43,265 nt of DNA from an uncultured Bacilli bacterium. Lineage in GTDB: Bacteria > Bacillota_I > Bacilli_A > RF39 > UBA660. Positions within the stretch are counted from its first letter, which is position 1; every line of letters starts with the position of its first letter. Under the pieces are notes generated by a model. That model made no database searches. It was not told where the DNA came from and worked only from the letters and a program-made list of their open reading frames with translations. This document shows positions 7,053 to 16,007 of the stretch, in pieces. The DNA is taken from the NCBI GenBank assembly GCA_910586865.1, contig CAJUIY010000010.1, positions 1 to 43,265 on the forward strand, given 5' to 3'. The position numbers were made by a program, and so were the translations under genes.

Positions 7053-7586
7053 TTAGAAAAAGTACTTTAATGATAACATAACTAAAATAATAATTCCAAC
7101 TAATTTTCCAATATCACCTGTTTTATTACTTAAAAATTTACCAAAGATAAGTCCAAGTAATGTAAAAATAGAACTTGTGATAGAAAAGATAATTCCACCA
7201 ATGATTAGATTATGTTCTTCTAAACTTAAAGCCATACCTACTGTAAAGCTATCAATAGATACTGCTAATGCAAATAAAAATAATTCAAAATAACTAGTTA
7301 GACATTGTGATTTTTTTTCATCCTTAAATGAAAGTATCATTTGGATAGCCAGTATTAAAAATACAATCCCCATAATTAAATGACCATAAAGAATAAAACC
7401 ATGAAGAAACTTCTGTCCTAGGACATTACCAAGATTAGGCATTACAAAATGTAGAAGTCCCACAAATAAACTTAATATAATACATTTTTTCTTATCCAAG
7501 TTATTTGTTCCATAAAGTATTGCTAAAGAAAAGGCATCCATACTTAATCCTACTGCCATAAAAAAATATAATAAAATAGAAGACAT
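7053..7586 (-). CDS. mntP: MntP/YtaF-family membrane protein, probable manganese efflux pump
   Basis: 177 residues with about six membrane helices arranged as an inverted repeat. Each half carries the family motif: GLSMDAFSLAI (about 13-23) and AVSIDSFTVGMA (about 108-119), whose Asp residues are needed for Mn(II) export in characterised MntP. In B. subtilis mntP (ywlD) lies a few genes after prfA, prmC and spoIIR, and the order is the same here, which favours MntP over the sporulation protein YtaF. Start follows AAGGTGATAGT. It is 34 nt after spoIIR, so probably cotranscribed. Confidence 0.75.
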   Translation of the reverse strand: MSSILLYFFMAVGLSMDAFSLAILYGTNNLDKKKCIILSLFVGLLHFVMPNLGNVLGQKFLHGFILYGHLIMGIVFLILAIQMILSFKDEKKSQCLTSYFELFLFALAVSIDSFTVGMALSLEEHNLIIGGIIFSITSSIFTLLGLIFGKFLSNKTGDIGKLVGIIILVMLSLKYFF

Positions 7587-7620
7587 ACTATCACCTTCTA
7601 TATTTTATTATATTTCTTCT

Positions 7621-8148
7621 CTAAAAATACTTATCTAAGACTTCTTTTATTAAGGATTTATATTCTACCTTATCAGTTTCTTCTTCTTCGGCTTCTAAAA
7701 GACATAGTGGCGGAAATAATACGCACCAAAAATTTTTACCAGAACCTTCTCCTAATGTTACTACTAAAGATTCATATTCCCCCTCTTCATATACTACTCC
7801 CTTATACTCTTTTTGTGGAAACACATGATAACCATAATCAATATCAACACTATTATCATATTGATCTTCCCTCATTGCATTTTCTACAACATTTTTAAAA
7901 TAACCTACCTTACTTTTTAATAGATTTCGAGACTCTTCTAAAGAATTACTATCTTTTAGTATGGTTGTAATATCGGCACCTAATTTATTTGCAATTTTCT
8001 TTTTTTCTTTTTGATCTATTTTACTATTACTATTTGCTATTACTCGGAATCGAATAGCGTCTTTTGGAATGATTACATTACTTTCTTCTCCTCCACCCGT
8101 AATAAATAGTACAATTAATATTAAGAATATAATTAGTATCTTTTTCAA
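7621..8148 (-). CDS. spoIIR: Stage II sporulation protein R (SpoIIR)
   Basis: Secreted forespore signal that activates the SpoIIGA protease and so pro-sigma-E processing in the mother cell. Diagnostic blocks: DAIRFRVIANSNSKIDQ near residue 30 and the C-terminal GEGSGKNFWCVLFPPLCLLE. An N-terminal hydrophobic segment serves as export signal. Between prmC and mntP as in B. subtilis. The frame opens at a GTG at 8160, but that codon is part of AAAGGTGG; the TTG at 8148, 8 nt after this site, is the likely start, giving 175 or 176 residues. Its ribosome binding site lies in the 3' arm of a terminator-like hairpin, an unusual arrangement. Confidence 0.88.
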   Translation of the reverse strand: MKKILIIFLILIVLFITGGGEESNVIIPKDAIRFRVIANSNSKIDQKEKKKIANKLGADITTILKDSNSLEESRNLLKSKVGYFKNVVENAMREDQYDNSVDIDYGYHVFPQKEYKGVVYEEGEYESLVVTLGEGSGKNFWCVLFPPLCLLEAEEEETDKVEYKSLIKEVLDKYF

Positions 8149-8150
8149 TG

Positions 8151-8181
8151 AAAAAACCACCTTTCATTCTAATAGTGGTTT
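8151..8181 (-). terminator. Terminator-like hairpin between prmC and spoIIR
   Basis: Minus strand AAACCAC (8181-8175), 14-nt loop, GTGGTTT (8160-8154), then T-rich sequence up to the spoIIR TTG. It should end prfA-prmC transcripts. The 3' arm contains the GGTGG that serves as the spoIIR ribosome binding site, so the folded RNA would also hide that site. Confidence 0.65.
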
Positions 8182-8187
8182 CTTTTT

Positions 8188-9015
8188 TTATTTTTTATTC
8201 ATACTTTCTATAAAAATCATTCTATCCCTTTCGGATAAGTCCTGTTTTTTCGTAATACTTACATTATCCAAATATTCATTTGTTATTTTTATAATATCCT
8301 CTGCTTGTTGATAACCTATTTCGAAAGCAATGAAAAAGTCTTCCTTTAAATAGGATTTAATATCTTTTACTATTCGTTTGTAATAAAAAAGTCCATCTTC
8401 TCCTCCATATAAGGCAATAGAAGGCTCATTATCTTTTACAATTTGTTCTATTTCCTCATTTTCCCTAATATAGGGAGGATTACTTACGATAATATCATAT
8501 TTTTCTGACACATTAGAAAATAAATCACTTTCAATAAATTTGACCTCTAGTCCTAATTTATTTGCATTTTCTTTTGCAACTTCTAGAGCATCTTTACTAA
8601 TATCTAGTAAATCCACAAAAATCTGTGGAAACTTTTTTTTAAGCGTAAGACCAATGACTCCACTTCCACAACCAATATCTAAGACCTTTAACTCTTTTTT
8701 TGGAGAGTTTTCTATATATTTACATACTTCTTCTACTAGCTGCTCTGTTTCAAATCTTGGTATTAATACTCTTTCATCTACCATAAATTGATAACCGTAA
8801 AAGTTTACATTTCCAATTACATATTGTAGTGGTTTTCCTTCCTTTAAAGCAGTTACTTCTTTTTTATACTTCTCACATTTATCGATATCCACCCTATCAT
8901 GTAAATGATTTAATAGTTCTAATGGATTTAATTCTAGTAAATCAGATAATAAGAGTTTAGCATGGTCCGAATGAATACAAGATTTCCCAAATACCAATAG
9001 TTCTTCTACTGTCAT
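8188..9015 (-). CDS. prmC: Peptide chain release factor N5-glutamine methyltransferase
   Basis: Methylates the Gln of the GGQ motif in release factors using S-adenosylmethionine. The SAM-binding motif VLDIGCGSGVIGL lies near residue 112 and the catalytic NPPYI motif (SNPPYI) near 181; the helical N-terminal domain is complete. 275 residues is typical. The start lies 6 nt after the prfA stop, with AGAG in the prfA tail as a weak ribosome binding site, so translation is coupled to prfA, its substrate's gene. Confidence 0.95.
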   Translation of the reverse strand: MTVEELLVFGKSCIHSDHAKLLLSDLLELNPLELLNHLHDRVDIDKCEKYKKEVTALKEGKPLQYVIGNVNFYGYQFMVDERVLIPRFETEQLVEEVCKYIENSPKKELKVLDIGCGSGVIGLTLKKKFPQIFVDLLDISKDALEVAKENANKLGLEVKFIESDLFSNVSEKYDIIVSNPPYIRENEEIEQIVKDNEPSIALYGGEDGLFYYKRIVKDIKSYLKEDFFIAFEIGYQQAEDIIKITNEYLDNVSITKKQDLSERDRMIFIESMNKK

Positions 9016-9021
9016 AAATTT

Positions 9022-10092
9022 CTACTCTTTACTTTCTGATAATTTTCTTTTTTGATCTTCTGAAATAAGAGCTTGAATAATATCTTCTAAGTCTCCATCC
9101 ATTACTCGATCTAATTGTTTGGTTGTGAATCCAATTCGATGATCGGTTACTCTATTCTGTGGATAATTATAAGTTCTAATTTTTTCAGCTCGATCTCCTG
9201 TTCCAATTTTATTTCTACGCTCTGCACCTTGCTCTTCTTCTTGTTTTTGAAGTTGTTGTTCATAAAGTCTAGCTTTTAATACTTTCATTGCTTGTTCTTT
9301 ATTTTGAATCTGACTTCTTTCATTTTGACAAGTAACAACCGTATTCGTTGGAAGATGAGTGATTCGAACAGCAGAATCTGTCGTGTTAACACCTTGCCCT
9401 CCACATCCACTCGATCTATAGATATCAATTCTTAAATCATTTGGGTTAATTTCAATGTTAACATCGTCATCTACTTCTGGCATTACTAAAACCGTAGCAG
9501 TTGAAGTTTGTAATCTTCCATTTGATTCTGTTACAGGAACTCTTTGTACTCGGTGAGATCCACTTTCATATTTTAATAAAGAATAAGCTCCTTCTCCTTT
9601 TATCATAAACTCAATTTGACTAAACCCTCCTGCAGTACCATCAATTGAGTTATAAACATTATAACTAAATCCTTTTTTTTCAGCATATCTTGTATACATT
9701 CGAAATAAATCTCCTGCAAAAATATTTGCTTCATCTCCACCAGCAGCTCCTCTAATTTCAATGACAACATTTTTAGAATCATTTGGATCTTTAGGAATCA
9801 ATAATACCTCTAGTTCCTTTTCTAAATTTGTTTTTTCTTCTGATAATGTTTTTACTTCTTCCTTTGCTATTTCAGAAAGCTCTTTGTCATCATCTTTTGA
9901 CATTTCTTCTGCTTCTTTTAAATCATTTATTACTTTTTTATAATTTTGATAGCATCTTACCACATCTTCTAAATCTCTCATTTCTTTTGAAAGTTCTGTT
10001 GTTTTTTTAATATCTTGTAATACTTCTGGTTTTGTTAATTCTTTTTCAATACTAGTGTATTTTTCTAATATTGCTTCTAATCTATCTATCAT
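9022..10092 (-). CDS. prfA: Peptide chain release factor 1
   Basis: Reads UAA and UAG stop codons and triggers peptide release. 356 residues. The codon-recognition tripeptide of the PxT class is P-V-T in RVPVTESNGR, and the catalytic GGQ lies in SSGCGGQGVNTTDSAVR. The N-terminal coiled-coil domain is complete. Start follows AAAGGTGATGAATT. Transcribed from an extended -10 promoter (10152-10160), with prmC cotranscribed. RF1 activity matters here because several genes carry in-frame TAA codons. Confidence 0.96.
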   Translation of the reverse strand: MIDRLEAILEKYTSIEKELTKPEVLQDIKKTTELSKEMRDLEDVVRCYQNYKKVINDLKEAEEMSKDDDKELSEIAKEEVKTLSEEKTNLEKELEVLLIPKDPNDSKNVVIEIRGAAGGDEANIFAGDLFRMYTRYAEKKGFSYNVYNSIDGTAGGFSQIEFMIKGEGAYSLLKYESGSHRVQRVPVTESNGRLQTSTATVLVMPEVDDDVNIEINPNDLRIDIYRSSGCGGQGVNTTDSAVRITHLPTNTVVTCQNERSQIQNKEQAMKVLKARLYEQQLQKQEEEQGAERRNKIGTGDRAEKIRTYNYPQNRVTDHRIGFTTKQLDRVMDGDLEDIIQALISEDQKRKLSESKE

Positions 10093-10151
10093 AATTCATC
10101 ACCTTTCTATAAAAGATTGCATTAGATATTCCTTGCAATAATTCCATTGTA

Positions 10152-10160
10152 ATTATACCA
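10152..10160 (-). promoter_or_regulatory. Extended -10 promoter of prfA-prmC
   Basis: Minus strand TGGTATAAT (10160-10152) with no good -35. The rest of the 300-bp gap 10093-10396 holds an ATTGCA/TGCAAT inverted repeat just downstream, in the probable leader, and the terminator of the next gene; no further gene is seen. Confidence 0.6.
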
Positions 10161-10356
10161 TATATCCTATATAAAAACTAGAATTATTATTCTTTTGAAA
10201 TTTTTTAAAAAACCTTTTTTGATTCTATAATTATAATTTATGGTATTAATTATTCTTTAATAGATTACACCTTTTTCATTTTATTTTATATATTGAGAAG
10301 TAGTAATAGAATAAATTCTTATAATAAACTTAATCTTTTATCTTCTAACTCCAATA

Positions 10357-10376
10357 GAAAAAGTAGCTACTACTTT
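10357..10376 (-). terminator. Terminator after the unknown gene at 10397
   Basis: Minus strand AAAGTAG (10376-10370), 3-nt loop TAG, CTACTTT (10366-10360), then T-rich. Confidence 0.55.
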
Positions 10377-10396
10377 CTGCTACTCTCTTGTACTTT

Positions 10397-10993
10397 TTAG
10401 CCATGATGAACATCCTGACCAGTCCATCTTCTAAAGTTGGAATTTAATGATAATCTTTTCGCTCTTTTTACTTTTCTATCATCACTTACTTTAATATTTC
10501 TTATATCATTTAGTGCAACGGTAAAATAATCAATAGCGGTTTTGTCATCTATATTAGGATGTGCTTGTTTTATTTTAGAATATATAGCTTGTGCTAAATC
10601 TAAGTCACATAAGATATTAGTGTGAGTTCCAGTAAGGTACTGCTTTCTTAAACTGGAATACATTATTTCTTCATTGAAAGAAAAAGAACCTTTATTGCTA
10701 TCTAAAACACTATTATCCAGACCACATTTTATACATTCAGAATATTCATAGGAACGTCCTTCATATCTATCATGGTCTATTCTAGAATAAACTAATACAT
10801 GTTTACAAGAATTATATTCCTCTTCTTTCATAAGTCGATATAGACTAAGTTGCTTATCATATAAGGCTTTGTTCTCTTCTACTAACTGCATATATTTTTT
10901 TACTACTTCTTCCTGTTTAAGCAGTTTTAAATTCCTTATGATTTGATTTCTTTTTTCTACTAATTCAACATACTCTTTTTTGTATTTGCACAT
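10397..10993 (-). CDS. Unknown protein with coiled coil and CxxC zinc-like motif
   Basis: 198 residues, not recognised. The first 55 residues are charged and heptad-like (KKEYVELVEKRNQIIRN), suggesting a coiled coil. In the middle a Cys-His pair (SCKHVL) and a CIKCG motif about 24 residues later could bind zinc. The C-terminal half contains a helical DKTAIDYFTVALNDIRN segment and a basic end (RKVKRAKRL) finishing in HHG. Strong ribosome binding site GGGAGGG. It is monocistronic, with its own -10 (TATAAT at 11027-11022), a palindrome over the -35 region, and a terminator. Confidence 0.6.
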   Translation of the reverse strand: MCKYKKEYVELVEKRNQIIRNLKLLKQEEVVKKYMQLVEENKALYDKQLSLYRLMKEEEYNSCKHVLVYSRIDHDRYEGRSYEYSECIKCGLDNSVLDSNKGSFSFNEEIMYSSLRKQYLTGTHTNILCDLDLAQAIYSKIKQAHPNIDDKTAIDYFTVALNDIRNIKVSDDRKVKRAKRLSLNSNFRRWTGQDVHHG

Positions 10994-11036
10994 ATAAACC
11001 CTCCCTTGACATTACAATCTTATTATAAACTTATTA

Positions 11037-11054
11037 TTATTTCTATAGAAATAA
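11037..11054. promoter_or_regulatory. 18-bp perfect palindrome over a promoter
   Basis: TTATTTCTA|TAGAAATAA is a perfect palindrome centred 22 bp upstream of the TATAAT (11022-11027) used by the unknown gene starting at 10993. It covers the place of the -35 hexamer, the usual place for a repressor site. A chance AT-rich palindrome cannot be excluded. Confidence 0.4.
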
Positions 11055-11128
11055 ACAAAAAAATGAGAAGAGGTTTATTTTTTAACCTTATATAGATTAT
11101 TTAAAAATTTGTAGTGTTCAATGAATAA

Positions 11129-11163
11129 AAAAAGTGAATCTGTAAACCACATCTTCACTTTTT
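11129..11163 (-). terminator. Terminator after rpoE
   Basis: AAAAAGTGAA (11129-11138) pairs with TTCACTTTTT (11154-11163), a perfect 10-bp stem with a 15-nt loop, followed on the minus strand by a T-run. It looks bidirectional. Confidence 0.82.
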
Positions 11164-11194
11164 ACTTTCTATTTTAAACTTTCTGAAGGTTAAT

Positions 11195-11647
11195 CTATTG
11201 TTCTAATTCTAAATCCTCTTCATCAATTACGACTAAATCTTTTAAATCATCTTCGGTATCATCATAAAGACTATCGTCTGTATCATCATAGTTATCCTCT
11301 TCGATTTCTTCTGTTTCTTCTTTTTCTTTACTATCTATTTCATCATTTTCTTCTTCTTCATCTTCTTCTGCATCCATCACTTTCACTACTTTATCGGATG
11401 TATGACGACTTCTTAAATCCCAAGTTCCATCCTCTAGTAAAATAAATCGCTTATCGGTTGCTAAAGAGGTATAATAATCTCCAATCTTAGCATCAAAACT
11501 AGATTCAGGTAATTCTAATAATTTGATAATCTTTTTATATAAATCTCCTGTATTAATCGTTTTTTTACTTCCTTCTAATATATAATATGTAATATCTTTA
11601 TTTGACATTAACTCTAACTCATCTTTTGTCATTTTATTTATATCCAT
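11195..11647 (-). CDS. rpoE: DNA-directed RNA polymerase subunit delta
   Basis: Small Firmicute-specific RNA polymerase subunit that speeds recycling and promoter selectivity. 150 residues: an N-terminal HARE-HTH domain (about 1-85, ending in FILLEDGTWDLRSRHT) and a very acidic, probably unstructured tail (about 92-150, rich in Glu and Asp), the family's characteristic layout. Start follows GGAGGATTTATA. Monocistronic with a strong terminator. Confidence 0.93.
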   Translation of the reverse strand: MDINKMTKDELELMSNKDITYYILEGSKKTINTGDLYKKIIKLLELPESSFDAKIGDYYTSLATDKRFILLEDGTWDLRSRHTSDKVVKVMDAEEDEEEENDEIDSKEKEETEEIEEDNYDDTDDSLYDDTEDDLKDLVVIDEEDLELEQ

Positions 11648-11719
11648 TATAAATCCTCCTTGGCTAAAGCATTATATGCATAAAAATGCTTTTTGCTAGT
11701 AATATAAATTTCAAATAAA

Positions 11720-11748
11720 TTTATAACATATATTGTCTATAATTACAA
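11720..11748 (-). promoter_or_regulatory. Probable rpoE promoter
   Basis: Minus strand TTGTAA (11748-11743), 17 nt, TATAAA (11725-11720), just after the argS stop codon. A second TATAAT closer to the gene (about 11673) lacks a -35, so the exact start site is uncertain. Confidence 0.5.
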
Positions 11749-11757
11749 CACCTTTTT

Positions 11758-13497
11758 CTACATTTTTTCTGGAACTTGTAGTCCAAGAATATCAAATAAT
11801 AATAAATTCGTATGATATACAACGTCTGTTAATAATACCCAAGAAGATTTTAAATTTTCATTTTCTTCTGTTAAAATTCTATTTTCAGAATAAAATTTAT
11901 TATATTTGTTCGTTAGGGTATATAAATAATCTGCTATTTCATTTAACGATTTCATTTCATAAGATTTTATTAAAATAGATGGTAGTTGTAAAAGCGTTAG
12001 AATAATATCTCGATCTGTACTTACTTGTTGATATTCTTTTGTACTATTTCCTGCTTTTGATAGCAAAGATTTCATTCGAATCGTGGAATATAAGAGATAA
12101 GCACCTGTTTTTCCTTCGGTATCTGCAAACTTTGAAATATCAAAGATATAATCGGTTGAACGAAATGGAAGAAAGTCAGCATACTTCAAAGAAGAAATGG
12201 CTATTTTCTCAATGGTTTCTTCTACCTTTTCTTTTTCTACAATATCATAATTAAGATGAGTTTCTACTTCCTTCATTACCATTTCAATTAGTTTATTTAA
12301 AGAAAGGACTCCTCCATCTCTTGTTTTAAATGGTTTTCCATCCTTACCATTCATAGTACCAAAACTAATATATTCTAACTTTACATCATCTCTTACTAAC
12401 TTTGCTTTACGACTAGCACGAAATACTTGTTCAAAGTGAAGTTGTTGTCTAGAATCGGCTAAATACCAAATTTCATCTGGGTTAAATTTTTTACTTCTTT
12501 CTAAAATGGTGGTTAAATCAGTGGTTTCATAGGACAAAGAACCATTTGATTTGACAAGTAAAAGTGGTGGGATAGGAGCCGTGTCCTCCTCTTCTTTTAC
12601 CTTAATAATTTTAGCTCCTTCACTAAGTTCTATCAAACGATTTTCTTCACATAAGGCAAGGAGTTCATCCAAATAAGCAATGGAATCACTTTCTCCTTCC
12701 CATAAATCATAAAAAACATTTAATTTATCATAAACTTTTTTGATTTCCTTCTTTGAAATTTCCACAATTCTTTTCCATAAATCATAATACCCTTTTTCTT
12801 TATTCTGTATTTTAGTAGTAATTTCTCTTGCTTCTTCTAAGTATTTTTCATCCTCTTTTGCTTTTTGGCTAGCAATGGGATAAATACTTTCTAAATCATC
12901 ATTCGTAATCGGTAAATCAATATCACTATAATCTCCTTCATAGGAAAAATCAAAATAGGCTAAACCTGGGTATCTTTTTTTTATTTCTAAAAGAACAAGT
13001 CCTAAAGGTCTACCATAATCTCCTAAATGGGCATCACTAATAGCATCACACCCTAACACCTTTAGTAAACGTTTTAATGCTTCCCCGATATTAGCACTTC
13101 TTAAATGACCAACATGTAAGCTTTTTGCAACATTGGCACCCCCATAGTCTAACATAATTTTTTTAGGATTTACTTGGTCAATATTATGATTAATATCTTC
13201 ATAAATAGCATTCATACTATCTATTAATACCTTATCACTTAGACTAATATTGATAAATCCTGGTCCTGCGATATTCAAATTCGTAAAACGTTCATCTTCT
13301 TCAAGTTTTCCTTTGATTTCTGTTGCTATTTCAATAGGGCTTTTATGATATTTTTTGGCTAAATTCATACAATCATTAATCTGATATTCTCCTAAATCTG
13401 GACGGTTCGATACGGCTAGTTTAAAATAATCAATTTCATAACCAACCTCTCTTATCATTTTACTAATATCGTCTTCTATTTTTTTTATCACACTCAT
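11758..13497 (-). CDS. argS: Arginyl-tRNA synthetase
   Basis: Charges tRNA-Arg with arginine. Class I enzyme of 579 residues. The HIGH-type signature is HVGHLRSANIGEAL (about 127-140), preceded by the ANVAKS segment typical of ArgS. The C-terminal anticodon-binding domain begins around 455 and ends in the family-like LGLQVPEKM. The N-terminal Add1 domain is present. The ATG overlaps the ywiB stop as ATGA, so the two are translationally coupled; ywiB-argS is the arrangement in Bacillus. Confidence 0.95.
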   Translation of the reverse strand: MSVIKKIEDDISKMIREVGYEIDYFKLAVSNRPDLGEYQINDCMNLAKKYHKSPIEIATEIKGKLEEDERFTNLNIAGPGFINISLSDKVLIDSMNAIYEDINHNIDQVNPKKIMLDYGGANVAKSLHVGHLRSANIGEALKRLLKVLGCDAISDAHLGDYGRPLGLVLLEIKKRYPGLAYFDFSYEGDYSDIDLPITNDDLESIYPIASQKAKEDEKYLEEAREITTKIQNKEKGYYDLWKRIVEISKKEIKKVYDKLNVFYDLWEGESDSIAYLDELLALCEENRLIELSEGAKIIKVKEEEDTAPIPPLLLVKSNGSLSYETTDLTTILERSKKFNPDEIWYLADSRQQLHFEQVFRASRKAKLVRDDVKLEYISFGTMNGKDGKPFKTRDGGVLSLNKLIEMVMKEVETHLNYDIVEKEKVEETIEKIAISSLKYADFLPFRSTDYIFDISKFADTEGKTGAYLLYSTIRMKSLLSKAGNSTKEYQQVSTDRDIILTLLQLPSILIKSYEMKSLNEIADYLYTLTNKYNKFYSENRILTEENENLKSSWVLLTDVVYHTNLLLFDILGLQVPEKM

Positions 13498-13835
13498 GAT
13501 GATTCCTCCATTCTTATCTCATAACAATACGCTTGGTTTTCTATCTTATATATGATTTTAATTCTATTATCATCTATCTCTAATTGATTTGTAATAATAG
13601 GAATTTCTATCTTTTTTCTTTCTTCTTTTAGATAAATAGAAATGATTTCTTTTTCAAAGAAGAACTCCATAAAAAACTTCTCATTTTCTCTTATTAGCAA
13701 TTTCTCCTTCTGATCCAAAAGGACATTGGTTCCATCTTTTTCCCTGTAGTTTAGCTTTTCATTTTTTATTTCTAAATCTACTTCTTGGCTTTCTTTTTCA
13801 CTTCCAGTTATCATAACTAACGCTTTCTTTTTCAT
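13494..13835 (-). CDS. ywiB: DUF1934 (YwiB-like) beta-barrel protein
   Basis: 113 residues of the small DUF1934/YwiB beta-barrel family, function unknown, typically upstream of argS. Starts ALVMITGSEKESQE and shows alternating beta-strand patterns through to the end. The frame extends 9 codons further upstream, but the ATG at 13835 follows AAGGAGAAGTCT and gives the usual MKKKALV start. It ends in TGA inside the argS start, direct evidence that TGA is a stop here. The promoter at 13863-13891 serves ywiB-argS. Confidence 0.82.
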   Translation of the reverse strand: MKKKALVMITGSEKESQEVDLEIKNEKLNYREKDGTNVLLDQKEKLLIRENEKFFMEFFFEKEIISIYLKEERKKIEIPIITNQLEIDDNRIKIIYKIENQAYCYEIRMEESS

Positions 13836-13862
13836 AGACTTCTCCTTAAAATTTCTGCACAA

Positions 13863-13891
13863 ATTATATCATATTATAAAAAAGTTTACAA
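13863..13891 (-). promoter_or_regulatory. sigma-A promoter of ywiB-argS
   Basis: Minus strand TTGTAA (13891-13886), 17 nt, TATAAT (13868-13863) with TG one base before the -10. It lies in the 207-bp divergent gap with the penicillin-binding protein gene. No equally good plus-strand promoter is visible in that gap. Confidence 0.78.
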
Positions 13892-14042
13892 ATCCATCAC
13901 TTTTTCATACTACTTCTCTAATTTTTTTTACAATTTTATTATAGCATGATTTTTCTGTTTTTCTCATTTGCTTTATTTCTTTTTAAATTTGATACATATT
14001 TTTATTTAATTATTTCATACTAAATTTAGAGGTGAAAACGAT

Positions 14043-16007
14043 ATGAAACTTTTAAAACTTCTTCGAAATTTATTAATTATCATCATTGTATTTTTTCTTT
14101 TATTTAAAGCAGGAACCTATGTATATTTAAAAGTAACTCCTAAATTAGAAATTGATAGTGCAAATAATATACTATTATATGATCATGATAAAAATCTTTT
14201 TTTTCGAGGAAATGAGTCCAAAGAATGGGTAGAATTAAAAGATATTTCTGAATATGTAATAAATTCTACTGTTTACACAGAGGATAAACATTTTTATTCT
14301 CATAATGGGTTTGACTATTTAAGAATTTTAAAAGCAGGACTTACCAATATTACAAGTGGTGAAACCAAACAAGGTGCTTCTACCATAACACAACAATATG
14401 CAAAAAATTTATTTCTAAATTTTGATAAAACTTGGAAAAGAAAATGGGATGAAATGTGGTATACCATGAAAATTGAAAATAGTTATTCGAAAGATGAAAT
14501 ACTAGAAGGTTACTTAAATACCATTAACTATGGTCATGGTATGTATGGTGTTGAAAATGCCGCTAATTTCTATTTTAATAAAAGTTCGAAAGAATTAGAT
14601 TTAGCAGAAGCCGCTATGATTACGGGAATACCAAAGTCACCTTCAAATTATTCTCCTATTGTTGATTTTAATACGGCAAAAAAAAGGCAATTATTAGTTT
14701 TGGATGCCTTAGTTGCGAATAAAATCATTACCGAAGAAGAAAAAAATCAAGCCTATCAAGAACAACTTCATATCGTTGGTGAAAAAAATATTAAGAATTC
14801 TTCTACTTTAATGTATTTTCATGATGCTGTTTTAGAAGAATTAGAAACAATCAGTTCGATTCCAAAATCTTTAAATGATACCAAAGGTTTAAAAATCTAT
14901 ACGACTCTTGATAGTAACGCACAAAATATTTTAGAAGAAAACATTAATCATTCGATTCCCAAAGAAGAACAGATTCAAACCGCATCGGTTATGATGAACC
15001 CAAGTAATGGAGCTATCTTAGCACTAGTAGGAGGAAAAGATTATAATGTTTCATCCTTTAATCGAGCAATGGATTCCAAAAGGCAAGTGGGATCCACTAT
15101 GAAACCTTATCTTTATTATGCAGCTTTGGAAAATGGATTTACTTCTTCCACTTCTTTTACCAGTGAACAGACGACTTTTAATTTATCCAATCATTCTACA
15201 TATTCTCCTAAAAATAATAATGATGTCTATGGAAACAAACCAATTTCTATGGCAGCTGCGATTGCGTATTCAGAAAATATATATGCCGTGAAAACTCATC
15301 TTTTCTTAGGACAAGATGCTTTAATCAATGTTGCTAGGAAAGTGGGAATTCAGTCAAATCTACAAAAGATTCCTTCTCTTCCTTTAGGTACCAATGAAAT
15401 TAATATTTTAGAAATGGCCTCTGGATACTCTGCTTTTGCTAATTTAGGTCATAAAGTAACACCACATTTGATTACTAGAATAGAAGATAAAGATGGTAAA
15501 GTTTTATATACCTACAAAGAAAAAAAGGAAAAGGTATTAGATGAAAGTCTATGTTTTATATTAAATAATATGTTAACCGCAACTTATGATAAAGATTACA
15601 TTGATTATAATTATCCAACTGCCCTTTCCATTGCTCCAAAGATGACGCATAAATATGCTTTAAAAAGTGGTACTACTTCAACAGATAACTGGAATATTGG
15701 ATATAATAAGGACTTACTTACTGCCGTTTGGGTAGGTTATGATAATAATCAAGAATTAAAAAGTAGTGAATATAAATATGCTCAAAATATATGGTTAAAT
15801 TCGATGGAAAGGTATCTAGAAGGAAAAGATGAAGGTTGGTATGAAACTCCAGAAAACGTCTCTTCTATGTTAGTAGATCCTATCTCTGGAAAACCAGCAT
15901 TAGAAAATGCAGAAAAGAGTAAACTTATGTATTTTATAAAGGGAAGTGAACCAACGGACACCAATACTGTGTTTGATGAAAAATTTAAAGAATCGATTGC
16001 TTTTTAA
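14043..16007 (+). CDS. Class A penicillin-binding protein (bifunctional transglycosylase/transpeptidase)
   Basis: Builds and crosslinks peptidoglycan outside the membrane. 654 residues: membrane anchor about 9-27; GT51 transglycosylase about 60-235 with catalytic E80 in TEDKHFYSHNGFD and the QGASTITQQYAKN motif at 110-122; transpeptidase about 310-600 with S351-T-M-K354, S410-E-N412 and K541-S-G-T. All catalytic residues are intact. Start follows AGAGGTGAAAACGAT. PBP1A-like in layout; pbp numbering cannot be assigned. One of few plus-strand genes, convergent with pduL and overlapping it by 23 nt. Confidence 0.93.
   Translation: MKLLKLLRNLLIIIIVFFLLFKAGTYVYLKVTPKLEIDSANNILLYDHDKNLFFRGNESKEWVELKDISEYVINSTVYTEDKHFYSHNGFDYLRILKAGLTNITSGETKQGASTITQQYAKNLFLNFDKTWKRKWDEMWYTMKIENSYSKDEILEGYLNTINYGHGMYGVENAANFYFNKSSKELDLAEAAMITGIPKSPSNYSPIVDFNTAKKRQLLVLDALVANKIITEEEKNQAYQEQLHIVGEKNIKNSSTLMYFHDAVLEELETISSIPKSLNDTKGLKIYTTLDSNAQNILEENINHSIPKEEQIQTASVMMNPSNGAILALVGGKDYNVSSFNRAMDSKRQVGSTMKPYLYYAALENGFTSSTSFTSEQTTFNLSNHSTYSPKNNNDVYGNKPISMAAAIAYSENIYAVKTHLFLGQDALINVARKVGIQSNLQKIPSLPLGTNEINILEMASGYSAFANLGHKVTPHLITRIEDKDGKVLYTYKEKKEKVLDESLCFILNNMLTATYDKDYIDYNYPTALSIAPKMTHKYALKSGTTSTDNWNIGYNKDLLTAVWVGYDNNQELKSSEYKYAQNIWLNSMERYLEGKDEGWYETPENVSSMLVDPISGKPALENAEKSKLMYFIKGSEPTDTNTVFDEKFKESIAF

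Noticed and set aside
13494..13499. Use of TGA as Trp (Mycoplasma-like code), considered because of the low GC and reduced genome.
   Set aside because: TGA ends ywiB exactly where argS begins (ATGA) and ends the amidotransferase gene inside the mnmG start; the Trp codons I checked are TGG.
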